Source: Clostridium chauvoei
GTDB lineage: Bacteria > Bacillota > Clostridia > Clostridiales > Clostridiaceae
NCBI RefSeq assembly: GCF_002327185.1
Contig: NZ_CP018624.1
Coordinates: 2,490,660 to 2,554,659 of the forward strand
Length of the DNA stretch: 64,000 bases
Direction of reading: 5' to 3'
Position numbers and translations under genes: made by a program
Notes under the pieces: model-generated
Database searches by the model: none
What the model was told of the DNA's origin: nothing
What the model saw: only the letters and a program-made list of their open reading frames with translations
Shown: positions 45,978 through 54,855 of the stretch, piece by piece
How positions within the stretch are numbered: position 1 is the first letter of the stretch
Layout: every line of letters begins with the position of its first letter

Positions 45978-48900
45978 TTATAAACAATCTTTAGGTTTTC
46001 TAATAAATAATTTCCCTATATTATATTCTTCGTATTTATCGTTGTTGTCTAACCCTCTTGTTGAGGCTACTCCTCCTGATAAATTACCTCTAATTGCATC
46101 AAATATACCCTTCATACTTAATGTTCCATATCCCCATTGTTGATTTGGGTATATATCTCCAACTCTCATATCAGCACCTCTTATTATATAAGCTCTAACT
46201 TCTGTAGCATATATAGATGGATCATTCCCATCTACTATAGCCCATTGCAATATAAGTGCACAGCAACCTGCTAATATAGCTGAAGAAATAGATGAACCAC
46301 TAGCTATTTTTGTGCCTCCTCCAGGAGTTATTACTAAGGCGTTAACCCCTCCAGCTGAAATATCAGGTTTTATCCTACCATCTCTTGTAAACCCTCTTCC
46401 TGATTGACCTACTGTTGCATTATTATTTTGATTATAAAATGATGATACTATTGCTAATCTTGATGTAGATGGTATTGTTAAAGTTGTATATTGACTAGGA
46501 TTTAAAAACTTAGTATCTGTATCTAATAAATTTCTTTGTGGCAACCAACTCCAATATCTACCATCAACCACATAATCACCATATAATCTAAATTGCCATA
46601 TTCCCTCTTTCAAGCCTCTAAGCTCTATATTAATAATTTCATCCCCTGTTGCATAATCAGGACATATATAGGTTACTTTTACATTAGTTCCTTCATATAT
46701 GAGTTTAGCCTTTTCAACTTTCCCTAGTCTAGCAGGTATTCTATCGATAACTTCTCCAGATGGAGATATTATTCCTAGTGAAATTCTATCTGGTTGTTTT
46801 ACAAAAATTTGAAAACTTAAATCTTTTTGAGCTTTTCCTACTTTTAATTCTACAGTTTTTATCTCTCCTGATTTTTGAAATTTTCCTTCTGTATGTGTAT
46901 CTGTATCTCCTTGATTCCCTGTTCCAGTTACACAAACTATTCCTAACTGCCTACTAACTGAATCAATATAAGTTTCTATAACTGAAGTCCCATCATGTGC
47001 TCCTATATTAGTACCTAATGGTATATATATAACCATAGGCTTTTTTAACTCATTTTCTAATTTTGTTAAATATCTTATAGCTAGTAATACATCAACTGTT
47101 GAAAATTTTCCTACGGCACTTCCTTTTACACCTGCATAATGCAAAAGTGTCTTTGATGCTGGTTGAACTTTAACTACAGCAAACTGGCAATCCGGAGCTG
47201 CTCCAATAACATCTGGATTTTTTCCTCTTGCTCCAATTAATCCTGCCACCATAGTTCCATGTCCTACTTCATCTTTGCTTGTTACTATGGAATATGGATC
47301 TCCTCCTGATTTACTAATCTTAATAGCCTCATTTATCTGAGATTCCGTATATTCTACTCCCATTCTAGTATCGTAAATAGCCTTATCCCCTTTTAAAGTT
47401 TGATCCCAAATTCTTATAATCCTAGTAGTATCATCCTCTTTCATAAGCTCTTCATTTAAATAATCTATTCCTGTATCTATTATTCCAACAATAACATCCC
47501 TACCATTTAGAGTTATAAAAGGATTATGATGAAACATTGGTGCTCCACTAGCTTCTACAGGTGAAAGTTCAGTTAACGTATATATTGCTGGTACCTCTAT
47601 AGGTACTATCTCTTTGACATAAGGTTCAATATCACGAATTTTATTAAATGGAGTAAATACAATTGCAAAATTATTATCTAAAAGTACTCCATAAGTATTA
47701 GGAAGCTTATCTACTTCCTTAATTTTTTCTTTAGAATCATACTCAACAATAAATCCAACTATATCCGTACTCTCTTTATATTGTTGCAATATATCTTCTT
47801 GTATATCTCTATACATATTAGTGTTTTTACTTCTATTACCCAAAAATCCTATAGTATTTATAATGTTTTCTAAAGCATCATATGCACAGATTTCACCATA
47901 TCCCCACGATGGATCTGGATATGTAATATCTGTCCTTGTTCTTTTTGCTCCTTTTATTAAATAATACTTTAATCTTTCTCCATATAGATATGAATCATTT
48001 TTCTTAACAATTCCCCACTCCATAAGTAGTGCTGCAACCCCTGTAACTGTAGGTGCTGCCATTGATGTCCCACTTTTTACATCAAATCTATTATCAGGAA
48101 CTGTAGACATTATCTCCTCTCCAGGAGCAACTAGATCTGGTCTAATAGGTTCATATACCGATGGCGTACCTCTCCCACTAAAAGAAGATATATTGTTAGT
48201 TCTATAATTATAACTTCCAACAGCTATTATATTATTTACCGTTGCTGGGATTCCTAATGTATTTAATACTGTTGGTTGTAGGAATTTAGTTTTTTCATTT
48301 AATCCTTCTGATATTGGAAGCCACATATCAAATATTCCATTATAATTATTTGTTATAGTTAATATAATATCCCATTGCCCTCCAGATAAGTATTGTCCAT
48401 TGGTAACTAAACTTATTACAGCTTCACCTATAATATCAAAAGGTTTAGGACCTGTATCAAATATTTGAAATTTATCTCTTCCTATGTTTCCTTCATTGTA
48501 ACCTTCTCTAATTATTATATCTCCACTTGTGGCCCCAGTTGGACTAATAATCTTTAAGGTCATATCAACTAATACAGGTTTATATAAATTTATTACAACT
48601 GTTGGCTCATCACTAGCCACATTTATAGATATTTTTTTTTGATCTACAATCATACCTCCAACATGATGGGCTGCCTCACCTTCATTCCCTGCTGCAATAC
48701 ATATAGTTATTCTCTCTAAAGTTGCTACTGTTGATATATATTGTTCTAATAAACTAGTCCCATTATGAGCCCCATCATTAGTACTCAAGCTTATATTAAC
48801 TACTAATGGCATTTTTAATTCTGCACTTTTATCTACTAAGAACTTTAGCCCTCTCATAATATTAGTACTTAATGCATAGCTTCCCCGTGTACACTTAACC

Positions 48901-49592
48901 ATAGCTATAGAACTATTAGGGGCTACTCCATAGTACTCTTGTCTTATATTTCCCCCAGCACAAGCTATACCAGCTACATGTGTACCATGTTCAGTTTGAT
49001 CATAAGAGTTTACTATTGAAAATGGATCTGGAGCCTTTAGAGCTTCATTTATTTTCTGCTTATCATATACTACATTTCCTTGACTTAAATCGTATATATA
49101 TTCTATTCTTGTTGTTCCATCAGCATTTCTAAATGCTCTATGTGTATAATCTATACCTGAATCTATAAACCCAATTAAAACTCCCTTTCCATCTACATTA
49201 AAACTACTTTGTGCTCTTTGAACACAGGCTGCTCTATTACTTTGTTCATCAGTTGTATATAGACTCTTAGGTAATTCTATATACTGAATGCTTTCATTTC
49301 TTGCTAATTCTACTAACTTATCCACAGATATAGTTACAATCGCAAATCCATATCCCAAACTTTCATATTTTCCGCCTAAGTTATCCACAAATTGTGATAA
49401 CTTATCCACACTTTCCCCAGAAATTATCACAACTTCTATATTATTGTTATTTAAATATCCCATATTTGTTGGAATACCTAGTTTATTTAATACTATTTTA
49501 GGAACATTTTTTATAATCCCTAGTCCAGTATTTATATTATTCATTCCTGTTGTCTCTATGATAATCACCCTACTACATTGTTCAATTATCAT
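45978..49592 (-). CDS. cspBA: Fused double Csp protease (CspB-CspA type)
   Basis: The 1204-residue protein is two complete Csp proteases in one chain. Unit 1 (about 1-580) has Asp 144 (FIDSGIDY), His 202 (EHGTHVAG), Ser 510 (SGTSMAAP) and Asn in AAGNEG. Unit 2 (about 595-1204) has its own prodomain, then Asp 706 (IIDTGIDY), His 778 (GHGTMVAG), Ser 1101 (SGSSISSA) and Asn in GTGNQG. Both triads therefore look intact, unlike C. difficile CspBA where the CspA half is dead. The expected target is pro-SleC, encoded two genes downstream. The ribosome binding site is weak (AAAGGTTGAG), and no sporulation promoter could be fixed. Confidence 0.9.
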   Translation of the reverse strand: MIIEQCSRVIIIETTGMNNINTGLGIIKNVPKIVLNKLGIPTNMGYLNNNNIEVVIISGESVDKLSQFVDNLGGKYESLGYGFAIVTISVDKLVELARNESIQYIELPKSLYTTDEQSNRAACVQRAQSSFNVDGKGVLIGFIDSGIDYTHRAFRNADGTTRIEYIYDLSQGNVVYDKQKINEALKAPDPFSIVNSYDQTEHGTHVAGIACAGGNIRQEYYGVAPNSSIAMVKCTRGSYALSTNIMRGLKFLVDKSAELKMPLVVNISLSTNDGAHNGTSLLEQYISTVATLERITICIAAGNEGEAAHHVGGMIVDQKKISINVASDEPTVVINLYKPVLVDMTLKIISPTGATSGDIIIREGYNEGNIGRDKFQIFDTGPKPFDIIGEAVISLVTNGQYLSGGQWDIILTITNNYNGIFDMWLPISEGLNEKTKFLQPTVLNTLGIPATVNNIIAVGSYNYRTNNISSFSGRGTPSVYEPIRPDLVAPGEEIMSTVPDNRFDVKSGTSMAAPTVTGVAALLMEWGIVKKNDSYLYGERLKYYLIKGAKRTRTDITYPDPSWGYGEICAYDALENIINTIGFLGNRSKNTNMYRDIQEDILQQYKESTDIVGFIVEYDSKEKIKEVDKLPNTYGVLLDNNFAIVFTPFNKIRDIEPYVKEIVPIEVPAIYTLTELSPVEASGAPMFHHNPFITLNGRDVIVGIIDTGIDYLNEELMKEDDTTRIIRIWDQTLKGDKAIYDTRMGVEYTESQINEAIKISKSGGDPYSIVTSKDEVGHGTMVAGLIGARGKNPDVIGAAPDCQFAVVKVQPASKTLLHYAGVKGSAVGKFSTVDVLLAIRYLTKLENELKKPMVIYIPLGTNIGAHDGTSVIETYIDSVSRQLGIVCVTGTGNQGDTDTHTEGKFQKSGEIKTVELKVGKAQKDLSFQIFVKQPDRISLGIISPSGEVIDRIPARLGKVEKAKLIYEGTNVKVTYICPDYATGDEIINIELRGLKEGIWQFRLYGDYVVDGRYWSWLPQRNLLDTDTKFLNPSQYTTLTIPSTSRLAIVSSFYNQNNNATVGQSGRGFTRDGRIKPDISAGGVNALVITPGGGTKIASGSSISSAILAGCCALILQWAIVDGNDPSIYATEVRAYIIRGADMRVGDIYPNQQWGYGTLSMKGIFDAIRGNLSGGVASTRGLDNNDKYEEYNIGKLFIRKPKDCL

Positions 49593-49643
49593 TATATGTA
49601 CTCAACCTTTTTTGGATATTAAAATTTGTTATAAATAGCAAAA

Positions 49644-49672
49644 AGGACTGCTAAAATTAGCAATCCTTTCTA
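49644..49672 (-). terminator. Terminator of the XRE regulator gene
   Basis: AAAGGACTGCTAA and TTAGCAATCCTTT form a stem with one mismatch. Confidence 0.75.
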
Positions 49673-49679
49673 TATAAAA

Positions 49680-50360
49680 CTATAATTTTATCTCTATTCT
49701 TTCAAGTTTAGCAATAACTTCTATATCTCTTGCTTCCATAGTTTCTGTTAATAAACTTCCACCATTACTTACAAGTAATACTTTTGAATTTCCTAAACTT
49801 TTTATTTGCCTTATTTTAGTTTTGCCTTTGTAATTTACTAAGAAAATACCATTATTAGTTATTTCCTTTATAAGATGAGCAAATACTAAATCACCCTTTA
49901 ACATTCTAAAGCCTGTCATTTCATCATCTTGAACTTCTAAATATAATACTTTATCTTGATGATAGCCTTCTACTTTATTGGAATGGATAGGTAATTCTCT
50001 AAATCCTTTAGGCTTATTTAAAGTATAATCAAATATAGGCACATTTTTTAAAACTGATGAAAATGCATTTGTCCATACTTCATCTTGCTCTATATTTTTC
50101 TTAGCCGTTTTAGACTTTGTTTCTTGCAAAGTCTTTCTTTCTTCCATTAGGACTTCGTCAGTTACAACCATGCTTATATCATTTAAATCTGCATTTAATA
50201 TTTTAGAAACTCTATTAATAAATGATTCTTGTGCAACCTTTCTTCCCATTTCTACTTCATTTATATATTTTTCAGCAACACCTAATTTTTTTGCTAATGT
50301 CTTTTGAGTCATTCCACTTTTAAGTCTTGCTTCTTTGATTTTCTCCCCAACTCTACTCAC
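49680..50360 (-). CDS. XRE-family regulator with a non-cleavable S24-like domain
   Basis: The 226-residue protein has an N-terminal Cro/C1 helix-turn-helix (IKEARLKSGMTQKTLAKKLGVAEKYINEVE), a linker, and a C-terminal LexA/S24-like fold (about 125-226). At the position where LexA has the catalytic serine (D-S-M) it reads DDEMTGFRMLKGD, so self-cleavage is unlikely; the domain may only dimerise or sense a ligand. The start is GTG at 50360, with GAAGGGAAG upstream, one base from the DUF3783 stop, so translation is coupled. Its position next to the csp locus may be coincidental. Confidence 0.85.
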   Translation of the reverse strand: MSRVGEKIKEARLKSGMTQKTLAKKLGVAEKYINEVEMGRKVAQESFINRVSKILNADLNDISMVVTDEVLMEERKTLQETKSKTAKKNIEQDEVWTNAFSSVLKNVPIFDYTLNKPKGFRELPIHSNKVEGYHQDKVLYLEVQDDEMTGFRMLKGDLVFAHLIKEITNNGIFLVNYKGKTKIRQIKSLGNSKVLLVSNGGSLLTETMEARDIEVIAKLERIEIKL

Positions 50361-50361
50361 T

Positions 50362-50730
50362 CTACAAACTTCCCTTCTGTTGATTTAAAAACCATTCTCG
50401 TTCTTCTACTAAATGATTTGCTAAATCATTAAACTTCCATTCTATTGATGTAGGAGTTACAACTGCTAAAATTCCACCTTTTACTAGTTTTCTTACAGCT
50501 GTAATAGTTGCTTGTAATTCCTTATCTGAAAAATTGTTAAATAAAATAATTTTTCCCTTTGTAGGATAAGGATTAAAGGTAGGAAACCTAAATCCATCTA
50601 GTATATCTCTAACTTTCATTTCTGTCATTTCAGGTAGAATTTCTATTATTTTCATTTTTTTATTTTCTAAACTTTTTAACTCTATCTCTGGAACTCTGTA
50701 AGTTAAGATACACTTATTATTATCAAGCAT
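50362..50730 (-). CDS. DUF3783-like protein
   Basis: The 122-residue protein has an alpha/beta look, with IILFNNFSDKELQATITAV followed by AVVTPTSIEWKFNDL, which I associate with DUF3783. The function is unknown. The ATG at 50730 is chosen because AGGAG stands eight bases before it. It precedes the XRE regulator by one base, forming a two-gene unit. Confidence 0.65.
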   Translation of the reverse strand: MLDNNKCILTYRVPEIELKSLENKKMKIIEILPEMTEMKVRDILDGFRFPTFNPYPTKGKIILFNNFSDKELQATITAVRKLVKGGILAVVTPTSIEWKFNDLANHLVEEREWFLNQQKGSL

Positions 50731-50751
50731 TTTATTCACTCCTAAAAATTA

Positions 50752-51276
50752 TTAATCCTCTATTATTTCTGGTGCATCATAAGTTTCGCCAAATGTATCA
50801 ACAGTCATCTTATTTATTTTTTGATCTTCGTAAGGTTTGTCATTGTAATCTCTTTTAGCTTTAACTATTTCATCTACAACTTCCATTCCTTCTAATACTT
50901 TTCCAAAAGATGCATATTGACCATCTAAATGTGGTGAATCTTGTGTCATTATAAAGAATTGACTACCAGCTGAATCTGGAATCATAGTTCTTGCCATTGA
51001 TAAAACACCTCTTGAGTGCTTTAAGTCATTTTTGAATCTATTTCTTGTAAATTCACCCTTTATGCTATATCCTGGGCCACCCATTCCTGTTCCATCTGGG
51101 CATCCCCCTTGAATCATAAAGCCAGGAATTACTCTATGAAATATTATTCCATCATAAAATCCTCTCTTAATTAAATCAATAAAGTTTCTTACTGTGTTTG
51201 GAGCTACTTCTGGATATAATTCAGCTTTTATAACTCCTCCGTTTTCCATATTTATAGTTACTATTGGATTATTCAT
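50752..51276 (-). CDS. Peptidyl-prolyl cis-trans isomerase, cyclophilin type
   Basis: The 174-residue cytoplasmic protein has the cyclophilin core motifs FYDGIIFHRVIPGFMIQGG, SMARTMIPDSAGSQFFI and HLDGQYASFGKV. The catalytic Arg and Phe/Gln residues are present. It speeds proline isomerisation in protein folding. GAAAGGAG lies before the ATG at 51276; a frame extension to 51294 overlaps that site. The DUF3783 gene follows 21 bases later. Confidence 0.96.
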   Translation of the reverse strand: MNNPIVTINMENGGVIKAELYPEVAPNTVRNFIDLIKRGFYDGIIFHRVIPGFMIQGGCPDGTGMGGPGYSIKGEFTRNRFKNDLKHSRGVLSMARTMIPDSAGSQFFIMTQDSPHLDGQYASFGKVLEGMEVVDEIVKAKRDYNDKPYEDQKINKMTVDTFGETYDAPEIIED

Positions 51277-51420
51277 AGTTAAATCTCCTTTCAATTCTAC
51301 ATATTAGATATTATTATCATATTTAATAATATGAATACACTAATTTTATAATATCATATCATTATTGGTAATTATATCTTATTTGAGAGAAAGTGACTAG
51401 GTTGTAACTTTAATTAATAT

Positions 51421-51470
51421 AAAAAGATACCGAATGAATAGCATTTTACTATTGATTTGGTATCTTTTTA
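51421..51470 (-). terminator. Terminator of the STAS-like gene
   Basis: AAAAAGATACC pairs with GGTATCTTTTT around a 28-base loop region that can pair partly. Confidence 0.75.
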
Positions 51471-51496
51471 TATCAACATATTCATTTTTAATTCTA

Positions 51497-51766
51497 CTAT
51501 TTAAATGTAGTTCCTAAAACTACTCTAGAATAGTCACTATAATTTGATAAATTTTTAACTTCTATTTGTTTAAAAATATATTCTCTTCCAAATTTATAAA
51601 TTAAATCACTTAAAAGACAATTTATAAAAGTAGATGGTATTCTTTCAAAACCTTTAAAATCTAGTACTATACCCTGGTTAATGTTGTTTCTAATAATTTC
51701 TCTTAATAAAATAGCATCTTCTATGTGAATGCTTTCTCCAAGTATATCTCTTATTTTTATCTCCAT
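51497..51766 (-). CDS. STAS-like domain protein (DUF4325)
   Basis: The 89-residue protein resembles the STAS-like DUF4325 family: an N-terminal strand, VLDFKGFERIPSTFINCLLSDL in the middle, and a short C-terminal strand. Such proteins are thought to act in signalling and often pair with ATPase-like partners, which are not seen here. AGGAGG precedes the ATG. It is a single-gene unit. Confidence 0.75.
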   Translation of the reverse strand: MEIKIRDILGESIHIEDAILLREIIRNNINQGIVLDFKGFERIPSTFINCLLSDLIYKFGREYIFKQIEVKNLSNYSDYSRVVLGTTFK

Positions 51767-51876
51767 GATTATTCCTCCTATGATTGTTTTTTTAATTTTC
51801 TGAAAATTCTTTCCTTAATATTAATATATCAACACACTTATATTTTGTCAACAATTTAACAAATAAAAATAAAAAT

Positions 51877-51904
51877 AAGTTAAATTGCCATAACAATTTA
51901 ACTT
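51877..51904 (-). terminator. Terminator overlapping the murI stop
   Basis: AAGTTAAATTG pairs with CAATTTAACTT and is followed on the minus strand by a T-rich run. The murI stop codon lies at its edge. Confidence 0.85.
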
Positions 51905-52679
51905 ATTCGATACCAACTAAGGATTTGCTTAATTTAATAATACCTTCATTATTTAAAGAGTTAAATATTTTTACGCTACCTTTTACTTTTGAATCTGTTA
52001 ATAAACCTTTCTCTTGTAGTCGTCTCTTTATTTCCTTAGATGTTCCAAGACCTCCATCTATAATTGGAATATCTTCTCCTACAATTTTAGATAAAGTTTC
52101 ACTTATAAAAGGGTAGTGAGTACAACCTAAAACTATTGCTGCTATTTTTAAATCTATATAACAACTAAGCTTTTGTTTTAAATACTCTTCAAGTTCTTCT
52201 CCCTTTAAAATTCCTCTTTCTATAAATTCCATTAGCCCAGCACAAGGTACAGGCTCTATACATGCTACTTCTCTATATTTATCCATTAATAGATTAAACT
52301 TCTTCTCCCTTAAAGTCATAGGAGTAGCCATTATTAATATATTACCTTCATTTTCCAACTCAACTGCCGGTTTCAACGCAGGCTCTATTCCTACTAACGG
52401 TACTTGAGGATATGCTTTTCTCAACTCTGCTACTGCTGCACTAGTTGCTGTATTGCAAGCTATAACTATTCCTTTAGCTCCTTGGCTTAATAAAAACTCT
52501 ACAGCTTTGAATGTTAAGTCCCTAACTTCTGTAACAGACTTAGTTCCATATGGTGCATTCTTAGAATCACCAAAATATATATAATCTTCATTTGGCATTA
52601 TCTTAAGTGCTTCTCTCATAACACTAAGACCACCTACCCCTGAATCAAAAAAACCTATAGGCATATTTCTCTTATCCAA
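51903..52679 (-). CDS. murI: Glutamate racemase
   Basis: The 258-residue protein has both catalytic cysteine motifs, ACNTATSA and LGCTHYPF, and the N-terminal [12 protein letters not shown]. It makes D-glutamate for peptidoglycan in the cytoplasm. The start is TTG at 52679, with GGAG nine bases upstream; an ATG five codons later has no site. It stands alone, divergent from the glutamine synthetase gene. Confidence 0.96.
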   Translation of the reverse strand: MDKRNMPIGFFDSGVGGLSVMREALKIMPNEDYIYFGDSKNAPYGTKSVTEVRDLTFKAVEFLLSQGAKGIVIACNTATSAAVAELRKAYPQVPLVGIEPALKPAVELENEGNILIMATPMTLREKKFNLLMDKYREVACIEPVPCAGLMEFIERGILKGEELEEYLKQKLSCYIDLKIAAIVLGCTHYPFISETLSKIVGEDIPIIDGGLGTSKEIKRRLQEKGLLTDSKVKGSVKIFNSLNNEGIIKLSKSLVGIE

Positions 52680-52804
52680 GTATTCTCACTCCATTTTTCA
52701 TTAATTCTATTTTTATTTTATACCTTTATTCTATATAAATCCATAAGTTTTAATTCTCATTAAATTATGTTTCAATTTTTCGACTTATTTAACAATAAAA
52801 TTAT

Positions 52805-52833
52805 TGACATCATATAATCAATATAATAGAATT
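52805..52833 (+). promoter_or_regulatory. Promoter of the glutamine synthetase gene
   Basis: TTGACA (52805-52810) and TAGAAT (52828-52833) are 17 bases apart, giving a leader of about 110 bases. Confidence 0.7.
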
Positions 52834-52914
52834 TTTCTATAATTATAATTTAAGCGAATATTTTTCGTCTAATTATTGTTTTTGTTCGATATTGTTAGAA
52901 AGGATGTGAGTTAT

Positions 52915-52944
52915 TTCTTGCATAATTTTTGTGTTTTGCAAGAA
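52915..52944 (+). promoter_or_regulatory. Hairpin between Shine-Dalgarno and start of the glutamine synthetase gene
   Basis: TTCTTGCA (52915-52922) and TGCAAGAA (52937-52944) form an 8-bp stem. The only good Shine-Dalgarno, AGAAAGG at 52897-52903, is 48 bases from the ATG, and the stem would bring it closer. This may be a translational control element. Confidence 0.35.
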
Positions 52945-52951
52945 TAAATTT

Positions 52952-54847
52952 ATGAGTAATTTAATATTTACAATTTCAAAATCAAATCATAATAAAGAAG
53001 ATTTATTAAATATTTTTAATAATCACCCTGAAATAAAATTTGTTTCCTTTGTAGGTGTAGATTTATCTGGTAATGATACAGATGAAAAAATTCCTGCAAA
53101 AGTATTTTTAGAAGACCTAGACAGTTTCCTTCATGGTGTTGCCATTCAAACTGATGGTTCATCGGTTGTACTTCCTGGCATAGCTACCCTTAATGACGCC
53201 AAAGTTGATATGATTACAGACCTTAACTGTAATTGGTTTGTTGACTATAATTATGATCACATCGATGCTTCAACTAATAAGCCTGTTGGAACTTTAAGAA
53301 TCCCTTCATTTTTAGTTCATAATCATAAACCTGTATGTTCAAGACATATCTTAACTTCTGCAGTAGATACCTTCAAGTCTACTCTTTTTAATATCTTTAA
53401 AAATAAACCCCAAACATTAAAGCCTTTTAATATAACATTTGATGATATTGATGATATTGTTATAACATCTGCATCAGAACTTGAATTTTGGGTTAAAACT
53501 CCTAATGATAAAGCAGAAATTGAAGAATTATCTACATCTCAAGTTTTACATGAACATTACTGGACAAGAACTAAAGGTTCTGTAAGAACAGCTTTAGAAC
53601 AATCTTTATTGCTTATGGAAGAATACGGATTTGAACCTGAAATGGGCCATAAAGAGGTTGGTGGAGTTAAAGCTAAACTTGAATCCTCAGGAAACTTCAA
53701 TCATATAATGGAGCAACTTGAAATAGACTGGAAGTATTCTGATGCAATACAAGCTGCAGATAACGAAATATTTGTAAAGATTCTTGTTCAAGAAGTATTT
53801 AGACGTAATGGATTAGAGGTAACATTTAAAGCAAAGCCAATTGATGGTGTTGCTGGATCTGGTATGCACATTCATTTAGGTGTTAGCTTAAAGCTTAAAA
53901 ATGGGAAAAGAATTAACTTATTCCATGCTACAAAAGAAGATTTTTTAAGTTGTTTAGGTTATGGAGCTGTAATGGGAATTCTTAAAAACTATGAAGTTAT
54001 GAATCCATTTATATCTTCAACGAACAACTCATTAAAAAGATTAAAACCTGGCTTTGAAGCTCCTATATGCGTAGTTACATCTCTTGGGTTAACCCCTGAT
54101 AATCCTTCAAGAAATAGAACTGTTCTTGTTGGCCTTATTAGAGACTTACAAAATCCATTAGCCACTAGATTCGAACTTAGATCTCCAAACCCTCATACTA
54201 ATATTTACTTAGCAATAGCCGTTTCTTATATGGCAATGTTAGATGGTATAATATATGCTACTGATAATAATAAAACTGAAGAAGAACTATTAATTGAATT
54301 ATCTAAAAAAGCAGGTGAAAATTCAGATTACCTAGAAAAAGATAGAGCTTATAGAAGTGAAGAGGATGTATTTGAATATTTCACTGAAGAAGAAAGAAAT
54401 AGTTTCTTTGGAAAAGCACCAGCTACAATATATGAAAACTTAATTCAATTAGATAATAATCCTAATAAATTAGAAATATTAAAAAGAAATAATGTAATGG
54501 GTGATGCTCTAATTAATAGCTTTAAACTAGCAACTACTGAAAGATGGGCAACTGAAATATCTCATAGAGTTATATCAAATTATTCATTAGAAGTTAGAGG
54601 GTATAAGCAACTTCATGGTAGTCATGCATTAGATTTAGATGTTTCAAATTGGATGAGAATAAATGACTTAAGACATTATATAATGAAGGATACTTATACT
54701 ACTAAGAGCTTATTTACTCAAATAAAAGAAGCGTTAGCTTCAGATGACTTCGCTACAGCATCAACTTTATCTCTAAAGCTTGATGATATGATGTCAGAAT
54801 TAAGAGATCTTTATGTTCAATATAAAAAGAATTTATTAGATATATAG
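52952..54847 (+). CDS. Glutamine synthetase, large clostridial form
   Basis: The 631-residue protein has the glutamine synthetase fold: an N-terminal beta-grasp part with DGSSVVLPG, the metal motif SASELEFWV, the ammonium/glutamate site GSGMHIHLGV, the NNSLKRL ATP-site region and RFELRSPNPHTN. It is longer than the usual 445-residue GSI because of a C-terminal helical extension of about 170 residues. It makes glutamine from glutamate and ammonia; a related ligase activity cannot be excluded. The ATG at 52952 lacks a nearby ribosome binding site; a GTG seven codons upstream is no better. An IS256-family element sits directly after its stop codon. Confidence 0.88.
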   Translation: MSNLIFTISKSNHNKEDLLNIFNNHPEIKFVSFVGVDLSGNDTDEKIPAKVFLEDLDSFLHGVAIQTDGSSVVLPGIATLNDAKVDMITDLNCNWFVDYNYDHIDASTNKPVGTLRIPSFLVHNHKPVCSRHILTSAVDTFKSTLFNIFKNKPQTLKPFNITFDDIDDIVITSASELEFWVKTPNDKAEIEELSTSQVLHEHYWTRTKGSVRTALEQSLLLMEEYGFEPEMGHKEVGGVKAKLESSGNFNHIMEQLEIDWKYSDAIQAADNEIFVKILVQEVFRRNGLEVTFKAKPIDGVAGSGMHIHLGVSLKLKNGKRINLFHATKEDFLSCLGYGAVMGILKNYEVMNPFISSTNNSLKRLKPGFEAPICVVTSLGLTPDNPSRNRTVLVGLIRDLQNPLATRFELRSPNPHTNIYLAIAVSYMAMLDGIIYATDNNKTEEELLIELSKKAGENSDYLEKDRAYRSEEDVFEYFTEEERNSFFGKAPATIYENLIQLDNNPNKLEILKRNNVMGDALINSFKLATTERWATEISHRVISNYSLEVRGYKQLHGSHALDLDVSNWMRINDLRHYIMKDTYTTKSLFTQIKEALASDDFATASTLSLKLDDMMSELRDLYVQYKKNLLDI

Positions 54848-54855
54848 AAATAAAT
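54848..54855 (+). repeat. Left target-site duplication of the insertion sequence
   Basis: AAATAAAT directly precedes the left inverted repeat and is repeated at 56377-56384. An 8-bp duplication is typical of IS256-family insertions. Confidence 0.85.

Noticed and set aside
52906-52947. 13-codon leader peptide as an annotated gene before glutamine synthetase
   Set aside because: The GTG is only two bases from the Shine-Dalgarno sequence, too close for efficient starts; it is kept as an observation only.
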